Assembly: GCF_002245215.1 (NCBI RefSeq)
Contig: NZ_NPMR01000002.1
Span: 124,001-188,000, forward strand
Length of the DNA: 64,000 bases
Origin: Microbacterium sp. Yaish 1
GTDB taxonomy: Bacteria; Actinomycetota; Actinomycetes; Actinomycetales; Microbacteriaceae
Reading direction: 5' to 3'
In this document: positions 1-9,377 of the stretch, in pieces
Position numbering within the stretch: the stretch's first letter is position 1
How the letters are laid out: every line of letters begins with the position of its first letter
Position numbers and translations under genes: made by a program
The notes under the pieces: model-generated
The model's input: the letters and a program-made list of their open reading frames with translations, nothing else
Database searches by the model: none
Told to the model about the DNA's origin: nothing

Positions 1-1
1 G

Positions 2-607
2 CTGTGCATCCTCGCTGACGGCGGGCGCATCTGGCGCTGGGTCGTCCGCCTCTTCCCGCGTCAGGCTCGGCCGGCGGTCGACGGCGCCGGGCGCACCGGA
101 TGGCGCACGGTCGTGACCTACGCCCGGACCCAGCTCCTCGTCGCGACGATCGACGCGACGGGCATCGGTCTGGGCGCCCTGTTCCTCGGCGTGCCGCTGG
201 CCGCTCCCATCGCGGTGCTGGTGTTCCTCGGAGCGTTCATCCCGTTCGTCGGTGCCGTGGTCACGGGAGCTCTCGCCGTCTTCCTCGCGCTCGTCTACAA
301 CGGCCCCTGGATCGCCCTGTGGATGCTCGTCATCGTGCTCGGGGTCCAGCAGGTCGAGGGCCACATCCTGCAGCCGCTCCTGATGGGATCCGCGGTCAAG
401 GTCCACCCGCTCGCCGTCGTCATCGTCGTCGCCGGGGGTGCGATGGTGGCCGGCATCCCGGGGGCCCTGTTCGCCGTGCCGCTGGCGGCATTCGTCAACG
501 TCGTCGTGCTCTACATATCGCGACGTTCGTGGGAGACAGGGGTCGCCCCGCGACCCGATGAGATGATCTGGAGCACCGTGCCCCGAGACCGGAGGAAGAA
601 CGCATGA
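2..607 (+). CDS. AI-2E family transporter (PerM-like), C-terminal part
   Basis: The frame is open from base 2, so the gene begins outside the window; about 201 residues are visible. They are strongly hydrophobic, with several membrane segments, and carry two hallmarks of the AI-2E/PerM permease family: a Gly-x-x-Ile-Pro-Phe-x-Gly turn (GAFIPFVG) and a QQVEGHILQP-type segment before the last helices. The family includes autoinducer-2 exporters, but many members have other or unknown substrates, so the substrate here is open. The stop codon overlaps the ATG of the next gene by four bases, so the two are probably co-transcribed. Confidence 0.85.
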   Translation: MCILADGGRIWRWVVRLFPRQARPAVDGAGRTGWRTVVTYARTQLLVATIDATGIGLGALFLGVPLAAPIAVLVFLGAFIPFVGAVVTGALAVFLALVYNGPWIALWMLVIVLGVQQVEGHILQPLLMGSAVKVHPLAVVIVVAGGAMVAGIPGALFAVPLAAFVNVVVLYISRRSWETGVAPRPDEMIWSTVPRDRRKNA

Positions 608-1830
608 CCGGACCCACTCCGGCCGATCTCGACGCCGCGGCAGCCGTGCTCGACGGCGTCGTCACCCGCACGCCGATGGAATACTCCGAGCACCTCTCGG
701 ATCTCCTGGGCGTGCCCGTGCACCTGAAGCTCGAGAACCTGCAGCGCACCGGGTCGTTCAAGATCCGCGGTGCGACCTACCGCCTCTCCCGCCTGACGGC
801 GGAGGAACGCGCTCGCGGTGTGGTCGCGGCCTCGGCGGGCAACCATGCGCAGGGCGTCGCGCTCGCAGCGCAGAAGCTCGGCATCCCCGCGACGATCTTC
901 ATGCCGCTCGGGGTTCCCGTTCCCAAGCTCCTCGCGACCCGCGGTTACGGCGCGGACGTCGTGCTCGAGGGCGCGACTGTCGAGACGCCGCTCCGGCTGG
1001 CTGCGGAGTTCGCGGAGCGGACGGGCGCGGTGCTCATCCATCCGTTCGACCACCCCGACGTCATCACGGGGCAGGGGACGCTCGGGCTCGAACTCGTCGA
1101 GCAGGTGCCCGACATCGAGACGCTCCTCATCCCCATCGGGGGAGGCGGGCTCATCGCCGGTGTCGCCGCCGCGGTCAAGGGCCGCGCCGCCGCCGAGGGG
1201 CGACGGGTGCGCGTTATCGGCGTCCAGGCGGAGAACGCCGCCGCCTATCCCTCGTCGCTGGCGGCAGGGATGCCGCTGGCGGTCGAGACGACGCCGACCA
1301 TCGCCGACGGCATCGCGGTCGCGCGGCCCGGTGATGAGACGTTCGCGGTGATCCGCGAGCTCGTCGACGAGGTCGTGACCGTTTCGGACGACGACATCGC
1401 CCGCGCGCTCCTGGTGCTCCTCGAGCGTGCGAAGCAGGTCGTCGAGCCGGCGGGGGCCGTCGGCGTCGCCGCGATCCTCGCGGGAAAGGTCACGGCGTCG
1501 GGGCCGACCGTCGCCGTCCTCTCCGGCGGGAACATCGATCCGCTGCTGCTGCAGCGGGTCGTATCCCACGGGCTGGCGGCATCCGGGCGCTACATGACGC
1601 TGCAGATCCCGCTGCCCGACCGTCCCGGTCAGCTCGCACGCGTCTCGGAGCTGCTGTCGGTCGCGGGGGCCAACGTGATCGAGGTGCTGCACACCCGCCA
1701 CGGGCAGGGACTGCAGATCAGCGAGGTGATCCTGCAGCTGAGCGTCGAGACGCGGGGCGAGGAGCACCGCGCACAGGTGATCTCGATCCTCGAGGATGCC
1801 GGCTTCGCGCCGACGGTCGTCGCCGATTGA
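604..1830 (+). CDS. ilvA: Threonine ammonia-lyase with ACT domain
   Basis: A 408-residue PLP enzyme that deaminates L-threonine to 2-oxobutanoate, the first step toward isoleucine. The PLP lysine is K53 in the motif SFKIRG, the Asn loop SAGNHAQG follows, and the phosphate-binding glycine loop is GGGGLIAG near residue 180. A single ACT domain (roughly residues 325-408, beginning MTLQIPLPDRPGQLA) gives a protein shorter than E. coli IlvA (about 514, two ACT-like units), closer to the one-ACT actinobacterial form. ACT domains usually bind amino acids, so feedback control is likely. It overlaps the upstream permease gene by four bases. Confidence 0.93.
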   Translation: MTGPTPADLDAAAAVLDGVVTRTPMEYSEHLSDLLGVPVHLKLENLQRTGSFKIRGATYRLSRLTAEERARGVVAASAGNHAQGVALAAQKLGIPATIFMPLGVPVPKLLATRGYGADVVLEGATVETPLRLAAEFAERTGAVLIHPFDHPDVITGQGTLGLELVEQVPDIETLLIPIGGGGLIAGVAAAVKGRAAAEGRRVRVIGVQAENAAAYPSSLAAGMPLAVETTPTIADGIAVARPGDETFAVIRELVDEVVTVSDDDIARALLVLLERAKQVVEPAGAVGVAAILAGKVTASGPTVAVLSGGNIDPLLLQRVVSHGLAASGRYMTLQIPLPDRPGQLARVSELLSVAGANVIEVLHTRHGQGLQISEVILQLSVETRGEEHRAQVISILEDAGFAPTVVAD

Positions 1831-1854
1831 CGGACGCCGGCGCGAAGCCGAGGG

Positions 1855-2346
1855 TCACTGACCCGAGTAGGTCTCGACCTTGACGATCTCCACGGAGATC
1901 TCGCGTCCGTTGGGCGCGGTGTAGGAGGTCTTGTCGCCCTCCTTGAGGCCCAGGATGGCCTCGCCCAGCGGCGACGCCTCGCTGTAGACGTCGAGTTCGG
2001 AGCCGGCGGCGATCTCGCGACTGCCGAGCAGGAAGACCTCCTCGCCGCCCGCGACGAGCGCGGTGACGACGGTGCCCGACAGCACGGTGCCATCGGACTC
2101 GGGAGCCTCGCCGACGGTGGCGTCCTTGAGCAGCTGCTGGAGCGTGCGGATGCGCGCCTCCTGCTTGCCCTGCTCGTCCTTGGCGGCGTGGTAGCCGCCG
2201 TTCTCCTTCAGGTCGCCTTCCTCGCGAGCGGCCTCGATGCGCTTGGCGATCTCTTCGCGGCCCGTGGTCGACAGGTGTTCGAGCTCCGCGACGAGACGGT
2301 CGTAGGCGTCCTGCGTGAGGAAGGTGACGGGAGCGTCGTTCGACAT
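1855..2346 (-). CDS. greA: Transcription elongation factor GreA
   Basis: A 163-residue protein of the usual GreA length. The N-terminal coiled coil starts FLTQDAYDRLVAELEHL and contains the ARIRTLQQLL helix; the C-terminal FKBP-like domain ends LGEAILGLKEGDKTSYTAPNG. GreA enters the RNA polymerase secondary channel and stimulates transcript cleavage to rescue backtracked complexes. The ATG at 2346 is chosen because AAGGAG lies just upstream on the minus strand and the protein then starts MSNDAPV, as family members do; a longer reading frame continues upstream without support. DUF4307 lies upstream on the same strand, a common actinobacterial pairing. Confidence 0.95.
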   Translation of the reverse strand: MSNDAPVTFLTQDAYDRLVAELEHLSTTGREEIAKRIEAAREEGDLKENGGYHAAKDEQGKQEARIRTLQQLLKDATVGEAPESDGTVLSGTVVTALVAGGEEVFLLGSREIAAGSELDVYSEASPLGEAILGLKEGDKTSYTAPNGREISVEIVKVETYSGQ

Positions 2347-2390
2347 GTGATCTCCTTGCACTGGCGCGGCACACAGCCGCCTATGGCGAA

Positions 2391-2433
2391 CGCCCCGGCA
2401 TCCGACCGGGGCGCACAAGAAAGACCTAGACTA
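2391..2433 (-). promoter_or_regulatory. Candidate greA promoter and leader hairpin
   Basis: On the minus strand a TAGTCT box (2433-2428) overlaps the stop codon of the DUF4307 gene. It is followed in the leader by an 8-bp GC stem (2391-2398 with 2406-2413). The arrangement could be a greA promoter with a leader hairpin or a weak attenuator between the two genes. This is pattern reading only. Confidence 0.35.
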
Positions 2434-2826
2434 CGGGATCCAGCAAGAGGTCACCAAACCATTCGTCGCGAGGGCGACGGTCGGGATCGTCTCGGTGAAG
2501 GCTCGCGAGACGCCGTCCGCGGCGGGGTATTCCACGACGCGCCAGCCGACGACGCCGTGCTCGGTGTCCTGCGCCTCGAGCGCGCAGGCGAGCGGCTTGT
2601 CGCGCGCGCCGCTGACCTGGAACGAGACGACGACCGAATGCTCGTCGACCACCTGGAACCCGGTCGCGTCGGTGTCGACGGAGGTGACGGCCCCGCTGAC
2701 CGTCGTCCAGGCCACGAGCCCGAGGACAGCCGCACCGAGGACGCTCGCCACGGCGATCAGGATGCGGCGGGAACGCTTCTCGCGCGTCCGACCGTAGCGC
2801 TGGTCGAGCTTGAGCTGCGTCGTCAT
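2431..2826 (-). CDS. DUF4307 membrane-anchored protein
   Basis: A 131-residue protein with a short cytoplasmic N-terminus containing the family signature LDQRYGRTR, one membrane segment at about residues 22-42, and an extracytoplasmic beta-rich domain with two cysteines that could pair. It matches the actinobacterial DUF4307 family, which has no assigned biochemical function and often sits beside greA and mca. No mca gene is visible here. It precedes greA on the minus strand with an 84-base gap. Confidence 0.8.
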   Translation of the reverse strand: MTTQLKLDQRYGRTREKRSRRILIAVASVLGAAVLGLVAWTTVSGAVTSVDTDATGFQVVDEHSVVVSFQVSGARDKPLACALEAQDTEHGVVGWRVVEYPAADGVSRAFTETIPTVALATNGLVTSCWIP

Positions 2827-2906
2827 CGTGGCGGTCTCCGAGGGGGTTCTGACGGGATTAGGCTGGTGGTTCCAGGCTAAGCGCTTCTCGCGCAGATCGA
2901 GGAACC

Positions 2907-3152
2907 ATGAACTCCCTCCTGTGGCTCACATCGGCGGCGACACCGATCCCCGAGATCACGGTCGACCCCACGTCGGTCACCCCCGGTCCGTGGGGCTTCG
3001 GAGCGATCGTGATCCTGACGATCGCGGTCGTGCTCCTGCTGCTCGACATGCTGCGACGGGTCCGTCGCGGCCGCTACCGTGCCGAGGTGCGCGAGCAGCT
3101 CGACGAGGAGGATGCCGCCGCGCGCGGCGAGCAGGACGCCGACACGCGCTGA
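2907..3152 (+). CDS. Small single-pass membrane protein, unknown
   Basis: An 81-residue product. The first about 15 residues are mildly hydrophobic, a Pro-rich stretch follows, then one clear membrane helix at about residues 30-48 with a positively charged flank (RRVRRGRYR) and an acidic, hydrophilic C-terminus. The topology suggests a cytoplasmic tail. No family is recognised. The frame has normal high-GC codon use and fits between its neighbours without overlap, which supports it being real. It is divergent from DUF4307. Confidence 0.6.
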   Translation: MNSLLWLTSAATPIPEITVDPTSVTPGPWGFGAIVILTIAVVLLLLDMLRRVRRGRYRAEVREQLDEEDAAARGEQDADTR

Positions 3153-3165
3153 GCCCGGACGCGGC

Positions 3166-3891
3166 TCAGCCCGCGTGGTATGCGGGCTGGAGCGCGATGA
3201 GCAGGCACGCCGTCCAGTGGCAGAGGAACGCCAGCACGGTGCACACGTGGAAGATCTCGTGGAATCCGAAGTGTCCCGGCCACGGGTTCGGCTTCTTCAG
3301 GGCGTAGACCACAGCGCCGCCGCTGTAGAGCAGGCCGCCGATGATCACGAGGATCATCATGGCGGCGTTGGCCTGGAACAGCGGCACGATGTACATCACG
3401 GCGGCCCATCCCAGGGCGAGGTACAGGGCGACGTAGAGCCAGCGGGGTGCGTGTATCCAGAACACGCGGAAGAAGATCCCGGCGATCGCGCCGCCCCACA
3501 CCAGCGACAGCAGCAGCACGGTCTGCTCGGTGGGAAGGGCCAGCACCGCCAGCGGCGTGTACGTTCCGGCGATCAGGAGGAGGATGTTCGCGTGGTCGAT
3601 CCGCTTGAGGATGGCCTTCGTGCGCGGCTTCCAGTCGAATCGATGGTAGAGCGCGGAGTTGCCGAACAGCAGCAGCGAGGTGGTCATGAACACGGCGCTC
3701 GCCCACTTCGCCGGTGCGCCCTGCGCCAGGACGATCAGGACGATGCCGGCGGCGATCGCCACGGGGAAGGTCGCCGCGTGGATCCAGCCGCGCCACGACG
3801 GGCGCAGCTCGACCTGAGCGCTGACGGCAGCGGCGTCCAGAAGGGGAAGCTGGGGCATGTCGGCGCCCTCATCGGGTGCGGGTCGGGTCAC
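3166..3891 (-). CDS. trhA: PAQR family membrane homeostasis protein TrhA (hemolysin III-like)
   Basis: A 241-residue seven-helix membrane protein. The conserved PAQR/hemolysin III elements are visible: SALYHRFDWKP, then RIDHANILLLIAGTYTPL, and a late HEIFHVCTVLAFLCHW segment carrying the metal-binding histidines. Bacterial members affect membrane fluidity and are related to eukaryotic adiponectin receptors; a hydrolase activity is suspected but unproven here. The GTG at 3891 is supported by a TACGCT -10 box six bases upstream (leaderless pattern); an internal ATG at 3858 is an alternative. Confidence 0.88.
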   Translation of the reverse strand: MTRPAPDEGADMPQLPLLDAAAVSAQVELRPSWRGWIHAATFPVAIAAGIVLIVLAQGAPAKWASAVFMTTSLLLFGNSALYHRFDWKPRTKAILKRIDHANILLLIAGTYTPLAVLALPTEQTVLLLSLVWGGAIAGIFFRVFWIHAPRWLYVALYLALGWAAVMYIVPLFQANAAMMILVIIGGLLYSGGAVVYALKKPNPWPGHFGFHEIFHVCTVLAFLCHWTACLLIALQPAYHAG

Positions 3892-3897
3892 AACACG

Positions 3898-3903
3898 AGC
3901 GTA
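3898..3903 (-). promoter_or_regulatory. -10 box of trhA, leaderless
   Basis: TACGCT on the minus strand, six bases before the GTG start at 3891, so transcription should begin at or next to the start codon. No Shine-Dalgarno sequence is present. Confidence 0.5.
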
Positions 3904-3942
3904 CGCTCCGCCATATGCCAGCGTTCACATGAGGGCGGGGAG

Positions 3943-3948
3943 TAGCGT
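3943..3948 (+). promoter_or_regulatory. -10 box of isoprenyl transferase gene, leaderless
   Basis: TAGCGT, six bases before the GTG at 3955. The spacing places the transcription start at the GTG. Confidence 0.5.
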
Positions 3949-3954
3949 AGGGGA

Positions 3955-4731
3955 GTGGCTGCGAACCGCGGACGAGGACCCCTCTATCGACTGTATGCGT
4001 CCCGGCTGCGCCGGCACCTGACGCCGGAGACCGTTCCACATCACGTCGCCATGATGATCGACGGGAACCGGCGGTGGGCTCGCCAGGCGGGGTACCCGAC
4101 GCCCGCGGAGGGGCACCGGGCCGGAGCCGCGAAGATGTACGAGTTCCTCCGCTGGTGCGACGAGCTCGGCATCCGCGTCGTGTCGCTCTACCTGCTCTCC
4201 CACGACAATCTCGCCAAGCGCGACTCGCGCGAGCTCGCCGACCTGCTCGAGATCATCGCCGAACTGGCCGAGACTCTCTCGAGCGAGCCCGGATGGCGCG
4301 TGCAGCACGTCGGCCGCGCGGCGCAGCTGCCCGAGGACCTCGCCCGGGTCCTCGCCAAGGCCGAGGACCGCACCCGGGAGAACACCGGTCTGCACGTCAA
4401 TCTCGCGGTCGGTTACGGCGGGCGGGGCGAGATCGTCGATGCCGTGCGCAGCATCATCACGAGTCACCACGAACGTGGCGGGTCGATGGAGGAGCTCGCG
4501 GAGAGCCTGACGCCCGAGCAGATCGGCGAGCACCTCTACACCGGCGGACAGGCCGACCCGGATCTCGTCATCCGGACGTCGGGCGAGCAACGCCTGAGCG
4601 ACTTCCTGCTGTGGCAGTCCGCGCACAGCGAGTTCTACTTCGTCGAGGCTCTCGGCCCCGACCTGCGCGAAGTGGACTTCCTGCGCGCGATCCGTGACTT
4701 CGCGACGCGCGACCGCCGCTTCGGCGGCTGA
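3955..4731 (+). CDS. uppS: Isoprenyl transferase (cis-prenyl diphosphate synthase, UppS family)
   Basis: A 258-residue cis-prenyltransferase that condenses isopentenyl diphosphate onto an allylic primer to make the long-chain polyprenyl diphosphate carrier for cell-wall synthesis. The catalytic signature MMIDGNRRWAR (Asp-Gly-Asn-Arg-Arg-Trp) is near residue 27, with LSHDNLAKR in the middle and the C-terminal substrate loop DLVIRTSGEQRLSDFLLWQSAHSE. The chain length of the product cannot be told from sequence; actinobacteria often have more than one paralogue. The GTG start is chosen because of the leaderless -10 box. Confidence 0.94.
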   Translation: MAANRGRGPLYRLYASRLRRHLTPETVPHHVAMMIDGNRRWARQAGYPTPAEGHRAGAAKMYEFLRWCDELGIRVVSLYLLSHDNLAKRDSRELADLLEIIAELAETLSSEPGWRVQHVGRAAQLPEDLARVLAKAEDRTRENTGLHVNLAVGYGGRGEIVDAVRSIITSHHERGGSMEELAESLTPEQIGEHLYTGGQADPDLVIRTSGEQRLSDFLLWQSAHSEFYFVEALGPDLREVDFLRAIRDFATRDRRFGG

Positions 4732-4923
4732 CGCGCCCGTTCCGCAACGCAGAGTTCACCATCGCGAAACGTTCGCGGGCGTGTCGGTTTCGTTCGCCGC
4801 GGGTCGGCCGCCGTACTGTCATCGCAACGGGCACGGCGCCCGTTCGAGTCGGCCTTCTCACGACTCGTGACCCCTGGTCGACTCGTGTGAATCGGGTGAG
4901 ACACCCGAGGCGGGGAGTGGGTT

Positions 4924-6279
4924 GTGGCCGCACGAGCAACAGAGCAGCAGCGTCGCGTCATCCACGGCGGAGGTGAGGAGCTCGACCAAGAGCTGCGCAC
5001 CTACGTGCTGGACACGTCGGTCCTGCTGAGCGATCCGCGAGCGTTGTTCCGCTTCGCCGAGCATTCGGTGGTCGTCCCCGTCGTGGTCGTCACCGAGCTC
5101 GAGGGAAAGCGGCACGATCCCGAGATCGGGTACTTCGCGCGCCAGGCGCTCCGCCACCTCGACGACCTGCGGGTCGAACACGGCCGGCTCGACTTCCCCG
5201 TTCCCGTCGGCGAAGGCGGCACGTTGCGCGTCGAACTGACGAACACCGACCCCTCGGTGCTCCCGGCGGGGATGCGCCTGGGCGACAACGACACCCGCAT
5301 CCTCGCCGTCGCCATGCACCTCGCTCAGGAGGGGCAGCCCGTCACGGTGGTGTCGAAGGACCTGCCGATGCGCGTCAAGGCGGCCTCGCTCGGCATCAGT
5401 GCCGAGGAGTACCTCGCCGAGCAGGCCGTCGACTCCGGGTGGACCGGGATCGCCGGCATCGACCTCTCGGGCGACGAGATGAGCGACCTCTACGAGAGTG
5501 AGGTCGCTACGAGCGACGAGGTGCGCGGGGTGCCCGTGAACACCGGACTCGTGATCCATTCGGAGCGGGGCTCCGCGCTCGGCCGGGTGACGGGCCCGGG
5601 CTCGTTCCGGCTCGTCCGGGGCGATCGCGACGTCTTCGGACTGCACGGACGATCGGCGGAGCAGCGGATCGCGATCGACCTCCTGCTCGACCCCGAGGTC
5701 GGCATCGTCTCGCTCGGCGGCCGCGCCGGGACCGGCAAGTCCGCCCTCGCGCTGTGCGCGGCCCTCGAATCGGTGCTCGAGCGGCAGCAGCAGCGGAAGA
5801 TCATCGTGTTCCGCCCTCTCTTCGCCGTCGGGGGTCAGGAGCTCGGGTATCTTCCCGGCGACGCCCAGGAGAAGATGAACCCCTGGGGTCAGGCCATCTT
5901 CGACACTCTCGGGTCGGTCGTCTCCGGCAACGTCGTCGAGGAGATCATCGCCCGCGGCCTGCTCGAGGTGCTGCCGCTCACCCACATCCGGGGGCGTTCG
6001 CTGCACGACGCGTTCGTCATCGTCGACGAGGCGCAGTCGCTCGAGCGCAACGTCCTGCTGACGGTGCTGAGCCGCATCGGTCAGAACTCGCGTGTCGTGC
6101 TCACCCACGACGTCGGGCAGCGAGACAACCTGCGGGTGGGACGCCATGACGGGATCGCCTCGGTGATCGAGACGCTCAAGGGGCACGACCTGTTCGGGCA
6201 CGTGACGCTCATGCGGTCGGAGCGTTCGGCGATCGCAGCGCTGGTCACCGACCTCCTCGAGGCGGGCGAGCTCAGCTGA
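4924..6279 (+). CDS. PhoH family protein with N-terminal PIN domain
   Basis: A 451-residue PhoH2-type fusion. An N-terminal PIN nuclease domain starts [16 protein letters not shown] with acidic residues typical of the active site and ends about residue 160. A C-terminal PhoH P-loop ATPase carries Walker [11 protein letters not shown] near residue 268 and Walker B-like [12 protein letters not shown]-PhoH proteins of mycobacteria act as RNA helicase/RNase. The GTG at 4924 follows a GGGGAG motif nine bases before it. A 192-base gap upstream holds a TACTGT that may be a -10 box. Confidence 0.93.
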   Translation: MAARATEQQRRVIHGGGEELDQELRTYVLDTSVLLSDPRALFRFAEHSVVVPVVVVTELEGKRHDPEIGYFARQALRHLDDLRVEHGRLDFPVPVGEGGTLRVELTNTDPSVLPAGMRLGDNDTRILAVAMHLAQEGQPVTVVSKDLPMRVKAASLGISAEEYLAEQAVDSGWTGIAGIDLSGDEMSDLYESEVATSDEVRGVPVNTGLVIHSERGSALGRVTGPGSFRLVRGDRDVFGLHGRSAEQRIAIDLLLDPEVGIVSLGGRAGTGKSALALCAALESVLERQQQRKIIVFRPLFAVGGQELGYLPGDAQEKMNPWGQAIFDTLGSVVSGNVVEEIIARGLLEVLPLTHIRGRSLHDAFVIVDEAQSLERNVLLTVLSRIGQNSRVVLTHDVGQRDNLRVGRHDGIASVIETLKGHDLFGHVTLMRSERSAIAALVTDLLEAGELS

Positions 6280-6285
6280 TCCCGA

Positions 6286-6322
6286 GTGAGGCCGGCCTCG
6301 GGAAGACCGGGGCCGGCCTTAC
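6286..6322. terminator. Bidirectional hairpin terminator
   Basis: A 14-bp stem (6286-6299 with 6309-6322, two G-U pairs, 9-base loop) lies between the convergent PhoH and response-regulator genes and overlaps the latter's stop codon. There is no clear T-tract. Confidence 0.6.
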
Positions 6323-6972
6323 TCCCAGCGGTAGCCCTCGCCGCGCACCGTCACGATGCGCGACGCGCCGACCTTGCCTCGCAGATAGCGCACGTACACG
6401 TCGACGACGTTGGAGCCCGGGTCGAAGTCGAGCTCCCAGACGCGGCTGAGCAGGGTCTCGCGACTGAGGACCTCCCCAGCGTGCCGCAGGAACTGTTCGG
6501 CGAGGGCGAACTCGCGCGCCGACAGATCGATGTCTCGCCCGTCGACCGTCGCGCGGCGGGTCAGCATGTCGAGGCTCACCCCGTCGCGGGTGATCACGGT
6601 GGCCGGGCCCGGGCTCTCGCGCAGTCGCGAACGCACCCGGGCGAGGAGCTCGGCGACGACGAACGGCTTCGGCACGTAGTCGCTCGCGCCGGCGTCCAAG
6701 CCCTCGACGGTGTCGTTCGTGCCGCTGCGCGCGGTCAGCATGATGACGGGCACGGCCGAGCCCGACCCGCGGACGCGTCGCAGCACGTCGAAGCCGTCGA
6801 TGCCCGGGAGGCCCACGTCGAGGATGATCAGGTCGACCTCCTCCGTCTCGAGCAGCTCGAGCGCCGTCTCGCCGTCCTCGGCGACGAGGGGTTCGAGCCC
6901 GTCGGTGCGCAGCGCGCGCTCGAGGAGGGCGATGATGTGGGGCTCGTCGTCGACGAGCAGGATGCGGGTCAT
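6319..6972 (-). CDS. Two-component response regulator, OmpR/PhoB family
   Basis: A 217-residue protein with a receiver domain (acidic pair D8/D9, phospho-acceptor D52 in LIILDVGLPG, conserved Thr in MLTARSG, Lys in YVPKPF) followed by a winged-helix DNA-binding domain ending VYVRYLRGKVG...VRGEGYRWE. It overlaps the upstream histidine kinase gene by four bases, so the pair is translationally coupled. The kinase comes first, the reverse of the usual order. Target genes are unknown; fumC and the carbonic anhydrase lie upstream in the same run. Confidence 0.93.
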   Translation of the reverse strand: MTRILLVDDEPHIIALLERALRTDGLEPLVAEDGETALELLETEEVDLIILDVGLPGIDGFDVLRRVRGSGSAVPVIMLTARSGTNDTVEGLDAGASDYVPKPFVVAELLARVRSRLRESPGPATVITRDGVSLDMLTRRATVDGRDIDLSAREFALAEQFLRHAGEVLSRETLLSRVWELDFDPGSNVVDVYVRYLRGKVGASRIVTVRGEGYRWE

Positions 6973-7943
6973 CCGATCTCCTTGCGCTGGAGGACGACTT
7001 CTCCCGCCCGGACCGGCGCCGGAAGACGCAGGCTCGAACGGAGCGGAATCGTGATGGTGAAGGTCGCGCCGCCGCCGGCGGTGTCGGTGACGGCACAGGA
7101 ACCGCCGTGGCCCTTGGCTATCGCGTCGACGATCGCGAGGCCCAGCCCCGAGCCGCCGGCCGAACGGCGACGGCCGCCGCGGTCGAACCGGCGGAAGATG
7201 CGGTGCCGGGCCGCCGGCGGGATGCCGGGGCCGTGGTCGCGCACCCAGAGGTGGAAGGCTCCCGCGTAGACGCCGCTGCCGAGCTCGATGGCCGTGCCGG
7301 CCGGTGTGTGCTTCGCGGCGTTGTCGGCGAGCTGGAGCCACGCTTGCAGCAGGCGGTCGGCGTCGCCGTGGATGATGCCGCGCTGCGTCGCCTCCACCGT
7401 CCATTCGTGTCCGGGGATCACGGTGACGAGGTCGACGACCCGCTGGGTGAGGCTCTCGATGTCGACCTCGTCCATGGCGAAACGCTCGCCTTCGACCGAA
7501 GCGAGGAGGTCGATGTCGCCGATGAGACGCGTCATCCGGTCGAGCTCGCCGATCGCGATCTCGCGAACGGCGTCGACATCCGCGGGATCGGTCGCGTCGA
7601 CGAGTTCGAGGTGCCCCCGCACGATGGCGATCGGTGTCTTGAGCTCGTGACGCACGTCGTCGAGCAGCCGTCGCTGCGACTCGACCGCCGCATCGAACGC
7701 GTCCTGCGCCGCCGCCTCGCGCGGCGGGGTGGCCAGGAGCGGCCAGCCCACGAGCCACACGGTCACGAGGGTGCCGGCGCCGACGGCGGCGAACACGAGG
7801 ACCGCTGCCCAGGGGAGGTCTGCTCCGAGCAGGAGGAAGACCAGCAGCGAGCCGATGGCGGCGACGACGAAGCCGGCGCACACGATCACCAGGACGATCC
7901 CCAGGATGCGCGCGCGCCGGGCTTCCGACCGCGACGGGTTCAC
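6969..7943 (-). CDS. Sensor histidine kinase
   Basis: A 324-residue membrane kinase. Two closely spaced N-terminal membrane helices (about 14-38 and 44-66) leave almost no extracytoplasmic loop, so it is probably an intramembrane-sensing type. The phospho-acceptor is H99 in DVRHELKTPIAIV. The catalytic domain has the N box (LADNAAKHTPAG), the G1 box DHGPGIP and the G2 box GSGLGLAIVDAIAKGHGG. It overlaps the response regulator by four bases and starts 10 bases after fumC, which suggests read-through from that operon. Confidence 0.92.
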   Translation of the reverse strand: MNPSRSEARRARILGIVLVIVCAGFVVAAIGSLLVFLLLGADLPWAAVLVFAAVGAGTLVTVWLVGWPLLATPPREAAAQDAFDAAVESQRRLLDDVRHELKTPIAIVRGHLELVDATDPADVDAVREIAIGELDRMTRLIGDIDLLASVEGERFAMDEVDIESLTQRVVDLVTVIPGHEWTVEATQRGIIHGDADRLLQAWLQLADNAAKHTPAGTAIELGSGVYAGAFHLWVRDHGPGIPPAARHRIFRRFDRGGRRRSAGGSGLGLAIVDAIAKGHGGSCAVTDTAGGGATFTITIPLRSSLRLPAPVRAGEVVLQRKEIG

Positions 7944-7953
7944 CCTCCGATTA

Positions 7954-9348
7954 TCAACCAGGGTGGGTCATCGACAGCAGGTCGAGCTTCTCGTCGAGCT
8001 GCGCCTCGGTGAGCTCGCCCCGCTCGACGTAGCCCAGGTCGATCACGGCCTCGCGCACCGTGATGCCCTTGGCGACGGAGTGCTTGGCGATCTTCGCGGC
8101 AGCCTCGTACCCGATGAGCTTGTTCAGCGGGGTGACGATCGACGGCGACATGCCGGCGAACGCGGCGGCACGCTCGACGTTCGCCTCCAGGCCGGCCACC
8201 GTCTTGTCGGCGAGCACGCGCACGGCGTTCGAGAGAAGGCGGATCGACTCGAGCAGCGCGGTGCCCATCACCGGGATGGCGACGTTCAGCTCGAACGCGC
8301 CGGATGCTCCGGCCCACGCGACCGTCGCGTCGTTTCCGATCACCCGGGCTGAGACCATCAGCACCGCCTCGGGGACGACGGGGTTGACCTTGCCGGGCAT
8401 GATCGACGACCCGGGCTGCAGGTCGGGGATGTGGAGCTCGCCGAGTCCGGTGTTCGGCCCCGAGCCCATCCAGCGGATGTCGTTGTTGATCTTCGTCAGC
8501 GACACGGCGATGGTGCGCAGTGCGCCCGACGCCTCGACGAGGCCGTCGCGGTTGGCCTGCGCCTCGAAGTGGTCCTTCGCTTCGGTGATCGGCAGTTCGG
8601 TCTCGGCCGCGAGCAGCTCGATGACCTTCTGCGGGAAGCCGAGCGGCGTGTTGATGCCCGTCCCGACGGCGGTCCCGCCGAGGGGGACCTCGCCGACGCG
8701 GGGGAGCACGGCCTGGACGCGCTCGATGCCGAGGCGCATCTGGCGCGCGTAGCCGCCGAACTCCTGACCGAGGGTGACCGGCGTGGCATCCATGAGGTGG
8801 GTGCGACCGGACTTCACGACGTCCTTCCACTCCTCGGCCTTTGTCTCGAGAGCGACCGCGAGGTGGTCGAGGGAGGGGATGAGGTCGTCGATGAGCGCCT
8901 GGGTCACGGCGATGTGCACCGACGTGGGGAAGACGTCGTTCGACGACTGCGACGCGTTGACGTGATCGTTCGGGTGCACCGTGCTGCCGAGCGCGCGGGT
9001 CGCGAGGGTGGCCAGCACCTCGTTCATGTTCATGTTCGACGACGTGCCGGAACCGGTCTGGTACGTGTCGACGGGGAAGTGCGCGTCGTAGCGCCCGGTG
9101 ACGACCTCATCGGCTGCTCCGGCGATCGCGTCCGCGATGGCGGGGTCGAGCGTGCCGAGCTCCTTGTTGGCGAGCGCGGCGGCCTTCTTGATCCGTGCGA
9201 GTGCGGCGATCTGGCTCGACTCGAGTCCCGAGCCCGAGATCGGGAAGTTCTCGACCGCGCGCTGGGTCTGCGCAGCGTAGAGGGCGTCCTTCGGGACGCG
9301 GACCTCTCCCATGGTGTCGTGCTCGATGCGGTACTCGATGTCGGTCAC
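7954..9348 (-). CDS. fumC: Class II fumarate hydratase
   Basis: A 464-residue iron-independent fumarase converting fumarate and malate in the TCA cycle, normally a cytoplasmic homotetramer. The superfamily signature [12 protein letters not shown] is near residue 318; the substrate-binding segments [10 protein letters not shown] and the HPNDHVN region are present, and [21 protein letters not shown] contains the conserved His. The start is [19 protein letters not shown], preceded by an AGAGGAAC Shine-Dalgarno. It lies 29 bases downstream of the carbonic anhydrase gene. Confidence 0.96.
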   Translation of the reverse strand: MTDIEYRIEHDTMGEVRVPKDALYAAQTQRAVENFPISGSGLESSQIAALARIKKAAALANKELGTLDPAIADAIAGAADEVVTGRYDAHFPVDTYQTGSGTSSNMNMNEVLATLATRALGSTVHPNDHVNASQSSNDVFPTSVHIAVTQALIDDLIPSLDHLAVALETKAEEWKDVVKSGRTHLMDATPVTLGQEFGGYARQMRLGIERVQAVLPRVGEVPLGGTAVGTGINTPLGFPQKVIELLAAETELPITEAKDHFEAQANRDGLVEASGALRTIAVSLTKINNDIRWMGSGPNTGLGELHIPDLQPGSSIMPGKVNPVVPEAVLMVSARVIGNDATVAWAGASGAFELNVAIPVMGTALLESIRLLSNAVRVLADKTVAGLEANVERAAAFAGMSPSIVTPLNKLIGYEAAAKIAKHSVAKGITVREAVIDLGYVERGELTEAQLDEKLDLLSMTHPG

Positions 9349-9377
9349 GTCGTTGTTCCTCTCTCGGTGGGATGTCG

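Noticed and set aside
511-1767. Long open frame antisense to ilvA
   Set aside because: It mirrors the codon periodicity of ilvA, lacks any ribosome site or known domain, and is rich in Arg/Asp/Gly as GC-rich shadows are.
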